This document shows positions 25,500 through 33,929 of a stretch of DNA of 64,000 nt, piece after piece. A model generated the notes under the pieces. The model searched no databases. It was not told where the DNA came from and saw nothing but the letters and a program-made list of their open reading frames with translations. A program made the translations under genes and the position numbers. Location: contig CP001673.1 of NCBI GenBank assembly GCA_000023725.1, positions 2,552,342 to 2,616,341 on the forward strand, in the 5' to 3' direction. The number at the start of each line of letters is the position of its first letter. Position 1 is the stretch's first letter. Source of the DNA: Flavobacteriaceae bacterium 3519-10. GTDB lineage: Bacteria; Bacteroidota; Bacteroidia; Flavobacteriales; Weeksellaceae.

Positions 25500-26144
25500 T
25501 CAGTATCTGTCCCTTAAAATTCTCTCAGAATATTCTTTGCCAATTATTTTCTCATCTACCAACTTTATAACGTAGAGAAAAAATGATGGAGTTTGCTTTA
25601 TCGAACTGGGCACTTTATGTAAAGAATGGCTGTAAAAATTTATCTTCCCATCCAGCAGTAATGCGGCAAACTGTTCATTTAATTGTTTTAAATCAATTTC
25701 AGAAAGTAACTGGAATTCAAAATCGAAAGTTCGGTTGTCAATACATTTAATTCGTACAAAATTGTTTTTCCCGATATAATTCCACGGACCCCAAAAACTG
25801 TTAACGCCCGGATATCTGCTTTGACCTTTGAAAAAATTAGTCTCAATCATCATTGACTGGATTTCGGGGTATAGAATTTTTACTAAACCCACCTGCACGT
25901 AATCTTTTTCCAGAGAAAATACACCGCTTCTTTTTGCATTCAACTTTTCATAATCAAACATTGAATAAATAATCAAAGCAAACAGAGAAACGCAGAAAAG
26001 AAGCAAGACGATTTCAACAAGGTTTCCTGCAGCGAACTGCAAGGAACCGAACATAAGACAAAAGAGAAGAAGAGCGATATATTGGGCATTTGTAATGAGC
26101 CCAAATATATTTTTATTTCTCTTGATTATATTAAATTTCATCAT
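25500..26144 (-). CDS. Hypothetical protein with two N-terminal membrane helices
   Basis: This protein of about 214 residues has two hydrophobic segments in its first 65 residues (YIALLLFCLMFGSLQFAAG and EIVLLLFCVSLFALIIYSMF). A soluble part follows with alternating strands (YVQVGLVKILYPEIQSMMIE, FVRIKCIDNRTFDFEFQLL). The shape recalls membrane-anchored PH-like domains, but I recognise no family. A frame-extending ATG at 26171 would encode its first residues from the terminator hairpin of the preceding gene, so the ATG at 26144 (or the adjacent one at 26141) is taken. It follows the nucleoside phosphorylase gene on the same strand, behind that terminator. Confidence 0.7.
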   Translation of the reverse strand: MMKFNIIKRNKNIFGLITNAQYIALLLFCLMFGSLQFAAGNLVEIVLLLFCVSLFALIIYSMFDYEKLNAKRSGVFSLEKDYVQVGLVKILYPEIQSMMIETNFFKGQSRYPGVNSFWGPWNYIGKNNFVRIKCIDNRTFDFEFQLLSEIDLKQLNEQFAALLLDGKINFYSHSLHKVPSSIKQTPSFFLYVIKLVDEKIIGKEYSERILRDRY

Positions 26145-26170
26145 AAAAATGCCGAAGGAAATCTTCGGCA
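26145..26170 (-). terminator. Terminator of the nucleoside phosphorylase gene
   Basis: Perfect 8-bp stem TGCCGAAG/CTTCGGCA (26150-26157/26163-26170), then T5 on the minus strand, 10 bases past the stop at 26180. Confidence 0.8.
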
Positions 26171-26179
26171 ATGTTAGGT

Positions 26180-27034
26180 TTATTTAATGATTCTCTCGAG
26201 AACCCATTCAATCATATTTTTTTCCGAAGCCTGATGATCTGCTGAAAACTCGCCTCTTCTGCGGTTTGCGATTACCGAATTTACTGTTAAGGCTTTATGA
26301 CCCAATAATTTAGAAAGTCCGTATATCGCCGAAGTTTCCATCTCAAAATTGGTAACACCAAGTTCATTTAACGTTTCCAAAAACTGATCATCTAGCGCTT
26401 TCAGACGCAACTGCCGGCCTTGTGGTGCATAGAAACCCGGGAATGTAGCGGTGTTTCCGTGATATTTCGCGTCTTTGTAATAATCTGAAATGTCCTCGGC
26501 CCAATCTGAAAAGTAAAGCATCGGTTTAATTTTTTCATAAGGGAAATTCTGCATAAAATTCCTTGAAAAATCGTTTTCGAATTTATAATCCTGGTAAAAA
26601 TGAAGCAAACCATCGAGACCCACCACATTTTTGGTTACCAGCATATTATCTACCTCAACCTCCGGATTTACGCTTCCACACGTGCCAAGCCGGAATAATT
26701 CAAGCGATTTATGTTCTGTTTTAAACTCTTTGTTCACCAGATCAATATTCACCAGTGCATCCAGTTCGTTCATCACGATATCGATATTTTCTGTACCGAT
26801 ACCGGTGGACATCACGGTGATTCTCTCGCCGCGCAAAGTTCCGGTGTGCGTATAGAATTCCCGCTTATTTTTTTTGATTTCCACACGGTCGAAATATTTG
26901 GAAACCTTCGGAACCCTGTCGGGATCGCCTACCATGATAATTTTATCGGCAATTTCTTCCGGTAGTAGATTCAGGTGATATACGCTTCCGTCCGGATTAA
27001 GAACAAGTTCGGATGCAGCCAGTTTGTTGAGCAT
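26180..27034 (-). CDS. Nucleoside phosphorylase (uridine phosphorylase type)
   Basis: This 284-residue enzyme of the PNP/UDP family 1 splits a nucleoside with phosphate into a base and ribose-1-phosphate. Seen: phosphate/ribose motif MVGDPDRVPKVS, HTGTLRGERITVMSTGIGTENIDIVMNEL, RLGTCGSVNPEV, and the base/ribose motif FEMETSAIYGL. The pattern is closer to uridine phosphorylase than to trimeric PNP, but the substrate is not certain. It fits nucleoside salvage in the cytoplasm. Its end carries a strong terminator, and a separate terminator lies upstream of it. Confidence 0.9.
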   Translation of the reverse strand: MLNKLAASELVLNPDGSVYHLNLLPEEIADKIIMVGDPDRVPKVSKYFDRVEIKKNKREFYTHTGTLRGERITVMSTGIGTENIDIVMNELDALVNIDLVNKEFKTEHKSLELFRLGTCGSVNPEVEVDNMLVTKNVVGLDGLLHFYQDYKFENDFSRNFMQNFPYEKIKPMLYFSDWAEDISDYYKDAKYHGNTATFPGFYAPQGRQLRLKALDDQFLETLNELGVTNFEMETSAIYGLSKLLGHKALTVNSVIANRRRGEFSADHQASEKNMIEWVLERIIK

Positions 27035-27051
27035 AATGTATAGTTTTAATT

Positions 27052-27079
27052 AAAAAAATCCTTCATGAAAAAGGATTTT
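27052..27079 (-). terminator. Terminator of the SUI1-type gene
   Basis: Perfect 9-bp stem AAAATCCTT/AAGGATTTT (27055-27063/27071-27079) with loop CATGAAA; T run on the minus side (27058-27052). It separates the SUI1 gene from the phosphorylase gene. Confidence 0.78.
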
Positions 27080-27121
27080 AAAGATACGGAGAATTTTCGT
27101 TGTGTAAAACAAATACCGTCC

Positions 27122-27451
27122 TTAACCGCCTACCCGCTTGGTTTTGTAGCCAGCATCCTGCAGAATCTTCATAATCTTATCCCGGTTATCTCCCTGAATT
27201 ACAATCACTCCGTCTTTTGCAGATCCACCAATGCCTAAAGTTGTTTTAATTTTTTTTGAAATATTCTTCAGTTCAGCCTCGCTGCCCTCAAAACCTTCGA
27301 TGAGCGTCACCGGTTTGCCGTGGCGCCCCTTTTTCTCGAATTTACATACAAGAGGCTCTTTTTGCACGAAAACTTCCTGTTCCTCCACTAATTCGAAATC
27401 CTGCTCTTCGTGCGCAGGAAAAAAGTTCTTCAGTTGGTCTCTTAAATCCAT
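27122..27451 (-). CDS. SUI1/eIF1-like translation factor (YciH family)
   Basis: This 109-residue protein has an acidic N-terminus and a C-terminal SUI1 domain (about 35-109): CKFEKKGRHGKPVTLIEGF, IKTTLGIGGSAKDGVIVIQGD, RDKIMKILQDAGYKTKRVGG. Bacterial YciH is related to eukaryotic eIF1 and is thought to act on translation initiation fidelity, although its cellular role is not well established. A perfect -7 element stands about 11 bases upstream of the leader. Confidence 0.93.
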   Translation of the reverse strand: MDLRDQLKNFFPAHEEQDFELVEEQEVFVQKEPLVCKFEKKGRHGKPVTLIEGFEGSEAELKNISKKIKTTLGIGGSAKDGVIVIQGDNRDKIMKILQDAGYKTKRVGG

Positions 27452-27455
27452 ACGG

Positions 27456-27463
27456 CAAATTTA
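27456..27463 (-). promoter_or_regulatory. -7 element TAAATTTG of the SUI1-type gene
   Basis: A perfect TAnnTTTG on the minus strand. It is very close to the ATG at 27451, so the transcript would be almost leaderless. No -33 TTG is seen. Confidence 0.4.
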
Positions 27464-27514
27464 ATAAAATTATGGAGCTGCGGTAAATCTTAAAACTTTC
27501 CTAAACTTTATCAA

Positions 27515-27549
27515 CGGTTCGTTTAGTTCCGAACCGATCATTATCTTTG
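27515..27549 (+). promoter_or_regulatory. Efflux operon promoter with operator-like palindrome
   Basis: A perfect -7 element TATCTTTG lies at 27542-27549, 19 bases before the regulator's ATG. Just upstream, CGGTTCG (27515-27521) and CGAACCG (27530-27536) form a perfect 7-bp inverted repeat with an 8-base centre. It covers the region between -33 and -7. No TTG is found at -33. This fits a site for a dimeric regulator, most simply the GbsR-type protein encoded next. Confidence 0.6.
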
Positions 27550-27567
27550 CACGCTTAATTTGTGTAA

Positions 27568-28023
27568 ATGGCTGCAGCATTGCAATTCGACGAAAAACTT
27601 TTTGGTGAACTGGTGAAGTTTTACGGCGAAACTTTTCATCTACCCCCACTTTCAGCTAAAATTTATGCGTACCTCATCTTTGATTTTGAGCGTACCGGAA
27701 TTTGTTTTGATGAATTTGTGCAGGTTTTTGCGGCGAGCAAAAGCTCAGTATCCTCCAACCTTAATCTGCTGATCAACGCGCGGCTGATAAAGGATTTCAA
27801 TACCATTAACGAACGCAAACGTTTCTTTACTGTAAATGATGATTTCATCAGCATCCGTTTTACCGAAATCGTGAATAAAATGAAGCAGGAATTAGTAATT
27901 TTGGATAAGTTACACGAGTTCCGGAGCCAAACGGACGACAGTGCAGCGCAACGCTTTGAGATCTATAAAGAACTGCTCAATAAAAATATTAAAAACATCG
28001 AAGAAACCCTCCATAAAATTTAA
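27568..28023 (+). CDS. GbsR/MarR-type transcriptional regulator of the efflux operon
   Basis: This 151-residue winged-helix regulator has an N-terminal helix region (FYGETFHLPPLSAKIYAYLIFD). The helix-turn-helix is at about 50-75 (CFDEFVQVFAASKSSVSSNLNLLINARLI), followed by the wing (INERKRFFTVND) and a C-terminal helical dimerisation part. The pattern matches the GbsR-like group of MarR-type proteins. Its stop is two bases before the adaptor gene, so it is the first gene of the RND operon and probably controls it. The inducing ligand is unknown. Confidence 0.88.
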   Translation: MAAALQFDEKLFGELVKFYGETFHLPPLSAKIYAYLIFDFERTGICFDEFVQVFAASKSSVSSNLNLLINARLIKDFNTINERKRFFTVNDDFISIRFTEIVNKMKQELVILDKLHEFRSQTDDSAAQRFEIYKELLNKNIKNIEETLHKI

Positions 28024-28025
28024 TC

Positions 28026-29255
28026 ATGAAAAACAGTTTAATCATTCTTTCTCTATCCTTATTAGGGGTTTTATCTTGCAGTAAGAAAGAAGAGGCGAAG
28101 CAGGAAGGGCCTAAAGAAGTACCTGTAATACAGGTTCAGGTCCGCAATGTTACCGGTTATAAATCTTTCCCGGCTTCTATACAGGGACGTACAAATAATG
28201 ATGTGCGCGCAAAAATCCAGGGATATATCACCCAGGTTTTGGTTGATGAAGGCCAGTATGTAACGAAAGGCCAGCCTTTATTCAGACTCGAAACCAATAT
28301 GCTCAATCAGTCTGCGGGAGCAGCCCGGGCTGGCGTAGGAGCTGCAAGATCAGGTGTTTCCGCGGCAAAAGCAAATGTAAGCGCGGCGCAGGCGGAGGTG
28401 AATGCTTCGCAGGTTGAAGTGAACAAACTGATCCCACTGGTTCAAAAAAATATCATCAGTAATGTACAGCTCGAAACTGCAAAGGCCAACCTCGCACGGG
28501 CACAGGCCCAGCTCGCGCAGGCACGCGCGGCAGAACAGCAGGCCTCAGCAGGTGTTTCTCAGGCATCCGCCACGTATCAGGGCGTACAGGCAAATATCGA
28601 TTATTCCGTAATCAGGGCGCCTATTTCGGGTGTGATCGGCAGACTTCCGTTAAAAGTCGGCAGCTTAGTTGGGCCTCAGGATCCTACTCCGCTCACAACG
28701 GTTTCTGATACCAGCGCAGTATTCGCGTACTTTTCAATGAACGAACGCGAATATTTCGATTTTCTTGAAAACTCATACGGCGCTACCGTTCCTGAAAAAC
28801 TTAAAAATCTGCCGATGGTAGAACTTATTCTGGCCAACGGAAGTACTTATTCGGAAAAAGGGAAAATAGAAGCCGCAACAGGACAGATTGATACGCAAAC
28901 CGGAACAATACAGTTCAGAGTTTCATTCACCAACGCAGCGAAACTTCTTACCAATGGAAACAGCGGAACTATAAGGGTTCCCAAGCTATACGACCAGGCA
29001 CTCGTAGTTCCCGAAAGTTCAACTTTCGAACAGCAGGGACTGGTTTACGTATACAGGGTGGAAAAAGACACCGCCAAAAATATACTGATTGGAGTAACTG
29101 ATCGTGTGAATAACATGGTTGTAGTGAAAGACGGAATTAAAAAAGGTGACCCTATTGTCGCGCAGGGCGTCGGCACCTTAAAACCTGGAACAGCGGTAAA
29201 ACCGAAACCGGTTGATTTTGACGAAATTGTAAACGCGATAAAACCAATTTTCTAA
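28026..29255 (+). CDS. RND efflux periplasmic adaptor (membrane fusion) lipoprotein
   Basis: This 409-residue protein has a lipoprotein signal (LSLLGVLSC, Cys19). The order is that of AcrA-type adaptors: beta-barrel/lipoyl start (NDVRAKIQGYITQVLVDEGQYVTKGQPLFRLE), a long Ala/Gln-rich coiled-coil hairpin (about 95-190), the second lipoyl half (VIRAPISGVIGRLPLKVGSLV), and a membrane-proximal domain. It links the inner-membrane pump to the outer-membrane channel. It overlaps the pump gene by one base (TAATG). Confidence 0.95.
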   Translation: MKNSLIILSLSLLGVLSCSKKEEAKQEGPKEVPVIQVQVRNVTGYKSFPASIQGRTNNDVRAKIQGYITQVLVDEGQYVTKGQPLFRLETNMLNQSAGAARAGVGAARSGVSAAKANVSAAQAEVNASQVEVNKLIPLVQKNIISNVQLETAKANLARAQAQLAQARAAEQQASAGVSQASATYQGVQANIDYSVIRAPISGVIGRLPLKVGSLVGPQDPTPLTTVSDTSAVFAYFSMNEREYFDFLENSYGATVPEKLKNLPMVELILANGSTYSEKGKIEAATGQIDTQTGTIQFRVSFTNAAKLLTNGNSGTIRVPKLYDQALVVPESSTFEQQGLVYVYRVEKDTAKNILIGVTDRVNNMVVVKDGIKKGDPIVAQGVGTLKPGTAVKPKPVDFDEIVNAIKPIF

Positions 29256-32200
29256 TGGTAAAGCAGTTTATAAACCGGCCGGTAGCGGCAAGTGTAGTTT
29301 CCATCCTTATTGTAATTCTGGGCGTTTTGGGCCTGCGCTCGCTCGCAGTTACGCAGTATCCCGATATCGCGCCACCCACCGTAAGTATTTCTGCCAACTA
29401 CACGGGTGCAAGTGCGGAAACGGTGATGAACAGTGTAATTATCCCGATTGAGGAACAGGTGAATGGTGTTGAAGGAATGGATTATATTACCTCTTCGGCA
29501 AGTAACAGCGGTTCCGCAAACATCCAGGTGTTTTTCAAGCAGGGTGTTAATCCGGATATTGCAGCCGTTGAGGTTCAGAATAAAGTTCAGCGGGCCATTC
29601 CGCTTCTGCCCGGAGATGTAACGCGCTCCGGAGTTACTGTACAGAAACAGCGTACAAGCGCACTGATGTTTCTGTCTTTTTATACCGATAATAAAGATCT
29701 CGACGAAGTTTGGCTGCAGAACTATCTGAATATCAATGTAATTCCCGAACTTAAAAGGGTAAATGGCGTAGGCGATGCCCAAGCTTTTGGTGGGAAAAAC
29801 TTCTCGATGCGGGTTTGGCTTGATCCTGCTAAAATGGCATCTTACGGTTTAGAACCCAGTGATGTAACTGCATCGATTAATGAGCAGTCGCGCGAAGCGG
29901 CAGCCGGACAGTTAGGCCAGAACAGCGGAAACGCATTTGAATATGTAATTACGTACAAAGGAAAATTCGATGAAGCCCAAGATTATGGGGATATAATCTT
30001 AAAATCCCTCGGTAACGGACAGTTTCTTAAGCTTAAAGACGTTGCCGAAATTAAACTCGATGCCCAGTCTTACAGTTCAATCGGTGAAAATAACGGGCGC
30101 CGTTCCGTGAGTATGGGGATTTTCCAGACTCCGGGTTCCAATGCGCAGGAAATTATTAAAGACATTAAAGTTTTCCTCGAAGAAAATCAGAAAACAATGC
30201 CTGAAGGCGTTGGCTACACGATTAACTTTGATACCAACGACTTCCTCGAAGCGTCAATAGGCAAAGTTGTAACCACATTGCTGGAGGCATTTGTACTCGT
30301 GTTTCTGGTGGTTTACATCTTCCTGCAGGATTTGCGTTCAACCTTAATTCCCGCAATTGCGGTACCGGTTTCCATTGTCGGAACGTTCTTTTTCCTAAAT
30401 CTTTTCGGATATTCATTAAACCTACTCACACTTTTCGCGCTCGTACTTGCGATCGGTATTGTAGTCGATGACGCTATTGTAGTCGTGGAAGCCGTACATG
30501 CCAAGATGGAAAACGGCTTTACAGATGCAAAAAAAGCAACCGTAAGCGCAATGGACGAAATTACCGGAGCTATTATTTCAATTACGCTGGTTATGGCAGC
30601 GGTATTTATTCCCGTAACCTTTATCACAGGGCCAACAGGGGTGTTCTACCAGCAGTTTGGTGTTACGCTTATTGTAGCGATTCTTATTTCTGCTGTAAAT
30701 GCACTTACACTCAGCCCGATGCTGTGCGCACTGTTTTTAAAACCGAATGCGGCGCATCATAAAGAATATGCCCAGATGAACTGGCTTCAGAAATTCTTCT
30801 ATAAGTTTAATGCTGCCTTTAAATCTGCAACCGACCGGTATGGAAGATTCTTTGTCTTTTTGCTCAGACACAAGTGGGCTACCCTTGTTATTTTTGCAGT
30901 TGGAGGCCTGTTTTTCTGGTGGTCGAATGCCACGATGCCTTCAGGATTTGTACCTAAAGAAGACCGTGGTATTATTTTCACCGATGTTGCATTGCCGCCG
31001 GGCGCTTCCATGGAAAGAACTTATAACGTTCTAAAAGACCTTCAGGATGAAGCCCGCAAAATTCCGGGTGTCGCGAATGTAACGTTCACCGCCAGCCGCG
31101 GGTTTATGTCGGGCAGCGGTTCCAATGCGGGGCAGGCTTTCATCAGGCTTAAATCTTTTGACGACCGTGCAAAAGACGATGAGCAATCCGTAGAAGCTAT
31201 TACAAAACGGCTCTTCGGTCTGGCCGGCAAATATCCGGATGCTAAAATCGTGTTCTTCTCGCCGCCAAGTATTCCCGGATTTGGCACCAGTGATGGTTTT
31301 TCCGCGGTTTTGCTAGATAAATCAGGCGGAAGTTTAAGACAGCTTGATGATGCGGCGCGAAATTATCTGGGTGCATTAATGCAAAGACCTGAAATTCAGT
31401 TCGCGCAGACTTCATTCAACACCAATTATCCGCAGTATGAAATGGTCATCGACGTGCCGCGAGCCAAAGAAACCGGCGTTTCGGTATCCGATATTCTCAG
31501 TACGATGCAGGGTTATGTGGGAGGTGTGTACGCAGCAGATTTCACCAAATACGGTAAGCAGTTCCGCGTGATGGTGCAGGCATTTCCCGATGCGAGGAAT
31601 GAACCTTCGGATCTGAGCAGTATTTTCGTTAAAACTGCGTCAGGGCAGATGGCTCCGATCTCTCAGTTTGTAACGATGGAAAAAACTTTCGGGCCTAAAT
31701 CTGTGGAGCGTTACAACCTGTTTACATCAGTTTCGTTATCGGGTTCTAATAATCCGGGGTTTTCAACCGGGGATGCGATACGTGCGGTGCAGGAAGTGGC
31801 AGCGGAACATTTACCTGCAGATTATGTAGTGGAATTCACGGGTCTGTCTAAGGAAGAATTAAGTTCGGGTACACAGACTGCTGTAATATTTATGCTGAGT
31901 CTTGTATTTGTATACTTCATCCTCGCAGCGCAATATGAAAGTTTCCTTTTACCTCTTGCAGTGATCATTTCGCTGCCGCTCGGAGTTTTCGGGGCTTATT
32001 TCGGGCAGAAAATCGCGGGTCTCGAAAACAATATCTATTTCCAGATTGCACTCATTATGCTCGTCGGGCTTCTGGCGAAAAATGCCATTCTGATTGTTGA
32101 ATTTGCGGTGCAGCGGCGCCAGCATGGCGAAAGCCTTTCGATGGCCGCAATCAATGCTGCAAAAGCAAGGCTAAGACCGATTCTGATGACCTCTTTCGCC

Positions 32201-32404
32201 TTTATATTCGGGATGTTGCCGCTGGTTTTTGCCTCCGGTATCGGTTCTGTGGGAAACAGATCGATCGGTACAGGCGCAGCTGCCGGACTATTAATCGGAA
32301 CTTTTTTCGGACTGCTGGCGATTCCGGTTCTGTTTGTTATTTTCCAGTGGTTGCAGGAAAAAGTGAAACCCCTCAAAAAATCAGAAATTCATCTGGGTGA
32401 ATAA
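29255..32404 (+). CDS. RND multidrug efflux pump permease (HAE1 family)
   Basis: This 1049-residue AcrB-like pump has 12 membrane helices in two related halves with large periplasmic loops. The first helix is VKQFINRPVAASVVSILIVILGVL. The proton-relay aspartates in helix 4 are in GIVVDDAIVVVEAVHAKME, and GPTGVFYQQFGVTL and MLVGLLAKNAILIVEFA are typical family segments. It exports hydrophobic compounds using the proton gradient. The gene is translationally coupled to the adaptor upstream and followed by the channel gene after 32 bases. Confidence 0.96.
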   Translation: MVKQFINRPVAASVVSILIVILGVLGLRSLAVTQYPDIAPPTVSISANYTGASAETVMNSVIIPIEEQVNGVEGMDYITSSASNSGSANIQVFFKQGVNPDIAAVEVQNKVQRAIPLLPGDVTRSGVTVQKQRTSALMFLSFYTDNKDLDEVWLQNYLNINVIPELKRVNGVGDAQAFGGKNFSMRVWLDPAKMASYGLEPSDVTASINEQSREAAAGQLGQNSGNAFEYVITYKGKFDEAQDYGDIILKSLGNGQFLKLKDVAEIKLDAQSYSSIGENNGRRSVSMGIFQTPGSNAQEIIKDIKVFLEENQKTMPEGVGYTINFDTNDFLEASIGKVVTTLLEAFVLVFLVVYIFLQDLRSTLIPAIAVPVSIVGTFFFLNLFGYSLNLLTLFALVLAIGIVVDDAIVVVEAVHAKMENGFTDAKKATVSAMDEITGAIISITLVMAAVFIPVTFITGPTGVFYQQFGVTLIVAILISAVNALTLSPMLCALFLKPNAAHHKEYAQMNWLQKFFYKFNAAFKSATDRYGRFFVFLLRHKWATLVIFAVGGLFFWWSNATMPSGFVPKEDRGIIFTDVALPPGASMERTYNVLKDLQDEARKIPGVANVTFTASRGFMSGSGSNAGQAFIRLKSFDDRAKDDEQSVEAITKRLFGLAGKYPDAKIVFFSPPSIPGFGTSDGFSAVLLDKSGGSLRQLDDAARNYLGALMQRPEIQFAQTSFNTNYPQYEMVIDVPRAKETGVSVSDILSTMQGYVGGVYAADFTKYGKQFRVMVQAFPDARNEPSDLSSIFVKTASGQMAPISQFVTMEKTFGPKSVERYNLFTSVSLSGSNNPGFSTGDAIRAVQEVAAEHLPADYVVEFTGLSKEELSSGTQTAVIFMLSLVFVYFILAAQYESFLLPLAVIISLPLGVFGAYFGQKIAGLENNIYFQIALIMLVGLLAKNAILIVEFAVQRRQHGESLSMAAINAAKARLRPILMTSFAFIFGMLPLVFASGIGSVGNRSIGTGAAAGLLIGTFFGLLAIPVLFVIFQWLQEKVKPLKKSEIHLGE

Positions 32405-32436
32405 TTGTGGTGCAATGCTTTAAGATTAAGAAAAAA

Positions 32437-33852
32437 ATGAAACATCAATTTAAACTATACAAGCTCATCTGGACGCTCACTGCTTTCGTGGTTCTGTCTT
32501 CCTGTATGGCGCGTCAGAAATACGAAAGGCCGGCCGAAGTGCTCAATGAGAACCTTTTTCGCACGGATATGCTTGATCAGGATTCCACGACCATTGCCAC
32601 TGTGACCTGGCGCGAAATCTTCACCGATCCGTTGCTGCAACAATATATTCAGAAAGGTTTAGATAATAACCTCGACATCCGTATCGCTCTGCAGAATATC
32701 GCCGTAGCTGATGCTTACCTGAAACAGAGCAAAGCAGCTTATCAGCCAACGGTTTCTGTCGGGCCGTCATATACTTTCCAAACCCAATCGCTCAACACAC
32801 AGTTAGGGCAACTCGGTGGCGGGCAACGGCGTTATCTGGATATCTTTGACCTTAGTGGCGATATCTCGTGGGATGCTGATATCTGGGGCCGTATGAAAGC
32901 CGAAGAAAGAGCGCGCGCCGCAGAATACTTTGGCTCGGTTGCCACACATCAGGCCGTTAAAAGCGACCTGGTGGCTGCAATTGCCTCGGCTTATTACCAG
33001 TTGCTGACCTTCGATGAGCAGAAAAGAATTATCAATGAGACCATTACATTAAGAAATAAAAACCTCGAAACTACACGCGCCCTAAAGGAAGCCGGAACTG
33101 TTACCGAAGTGGCTGTTCAGCAGAGTGAAGCGTTGGTCTTCAATGCGGAATCTTTGTTGATCGATATTGATACTCAGATTGAATTGCTTGAAAACGCGAT
33201 GAGCTACCTGCTCGCGGTGCCGTCCCAAAAGATAGCGCGCACCACGCTGGATCAACAAAAAATGCCTGAGAGTTATAAACTGGGTTTTTCAGCAAATCTA
33301 CTTGCGAACCGACCCGATGTTATGGCTGCGGAATATAATTTAATTTCCGCCTTCGAACTTACAAATGCCGCAAAAGCACAATTCTACCCAAGTCTTAGAA
33401 TTAGCGGCAGCGGCGGTTTGCAAAGTTTAGCCATCGACGATCTGTTCAGTGCAAATTCGCTTTTCGCCAACGTGGTAGGCGGTTTGGTGCAGCCGGTTTT
33501 AAACAAAAGACAAATCCGCACGAATTACGAAGTAAGCCTTGCCAATAAAGAAAGAGCTTATTTGAATTTCAGAAAGACGCTTCTCACAGCCGGCCGGGAA
33601 GTTTCGGATGCACTCAAAGTGTACGAATCTCAGGACCGTTTTATCGAACTTAAACGAAGCGAACTTACAGCGTACCGGAAGTCGGTCGAATTTTCTCAGG
33701 AACTTGTAAATTACGGCATGGCGAACTACCTCGAAGTGCTTAATGCTTCAGTAAATTCCCTTAATGCGGAGTTAAATATTTCTAACGCAGAATACAATAA
33801 AATGCGCGCGGGCGTGGAACTCTACCAGTCACTCGGAGGAGGATGGAGATAA
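32437..33852 (+). CDS. RND efflux outer-membrane channel lipoprotein (OprM/NodT type)
   Basis: This 471-residue protein has a lipoprotein signal (FVVLSSC). It shows the two-fold repeat of outer-membrane efflux proteins: WREIFTDPLLQQYIQKGLDNNLDIRIALQNI in the first half and NRPDVMAAEYNLISAFELTNAAKAQFYPSLRISGSGG in the second. DISWDADIWGRMKAEERA and NYGMANYLEVLNA are typical. A GTG at 32407 in the same frame would place ten extra residues before the signal, so the ATG at 32437 is chosen. It completes the tripartite pump. Confidence 0.94.
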   Translation: MKHQFKLYKLIWTLTAFVVLSSCMARQKYERPAEVLNENLFRTDMLDQDSTTIATVTWREIFTDPLLQQYIQKGLDNNLDIRIALQNIAVADAYLKQSKAAYQPTVSVGPSYTFQTQSLNTQLGQLGGGQRRYLDIFDLSGDISWDADIWGRMKAEERARAAEYFGSVATHQAVKSDLVAAIASAYYQLLTFDEQKRIINETITLRNKNLETTRALKEAGTVTEVAVQQSEALVFNAESLLIDIDTQIELLENAMSYLLAVPSQKIARTTLDQQKMPESYKLGFSANLLANRPDVMAAEYNLISAFELTNAAKAQFYPSLRISGSGGLQSLAIDDLFSANSLFANVVGGLVQPVLNKRQIRTNYEVSLANKERAYLNFRKTLLTAGREVSDALKVYESQDRFIELKRSELTAYRKSVEFSQELVNYGMANYLEVLNASVNSLNAELNISNAEYNKMRAGVELYQSLGGGWR

Positions 33853-33873
33853 ATACCGATGTCTTAAGCAAAT

Positions 33874-33910
33874 AAAAAGCTGGAAATTTTTTTCCAGCTT
33901 TTTGTTTTTA
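33874..33910. terminator. Bidirectional terminator after the efflux operon
   Basis: A 13-bp perfect stem AAAAAGCTGGAAA/TTTCCAGCTTTTT (33874-33886/33891-33903) with a TTTT loop and T-rich tail. It serves the efflux operon and the convergent metallopeptidase gene. Confidence 0.88.
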
Positions 33911-33929
33911 TCTAAAATAGGCGGTGCAA

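Noticed and set aside
28300..28600. Repeated Ala/Gln-rich DNA in the efflux adaptor gene considered as a mobile or tandem repeat
   Set aside because: It is the normal coiled-coil hairpin of AcrA-type adaptors; the similarity comes from heptad composition.
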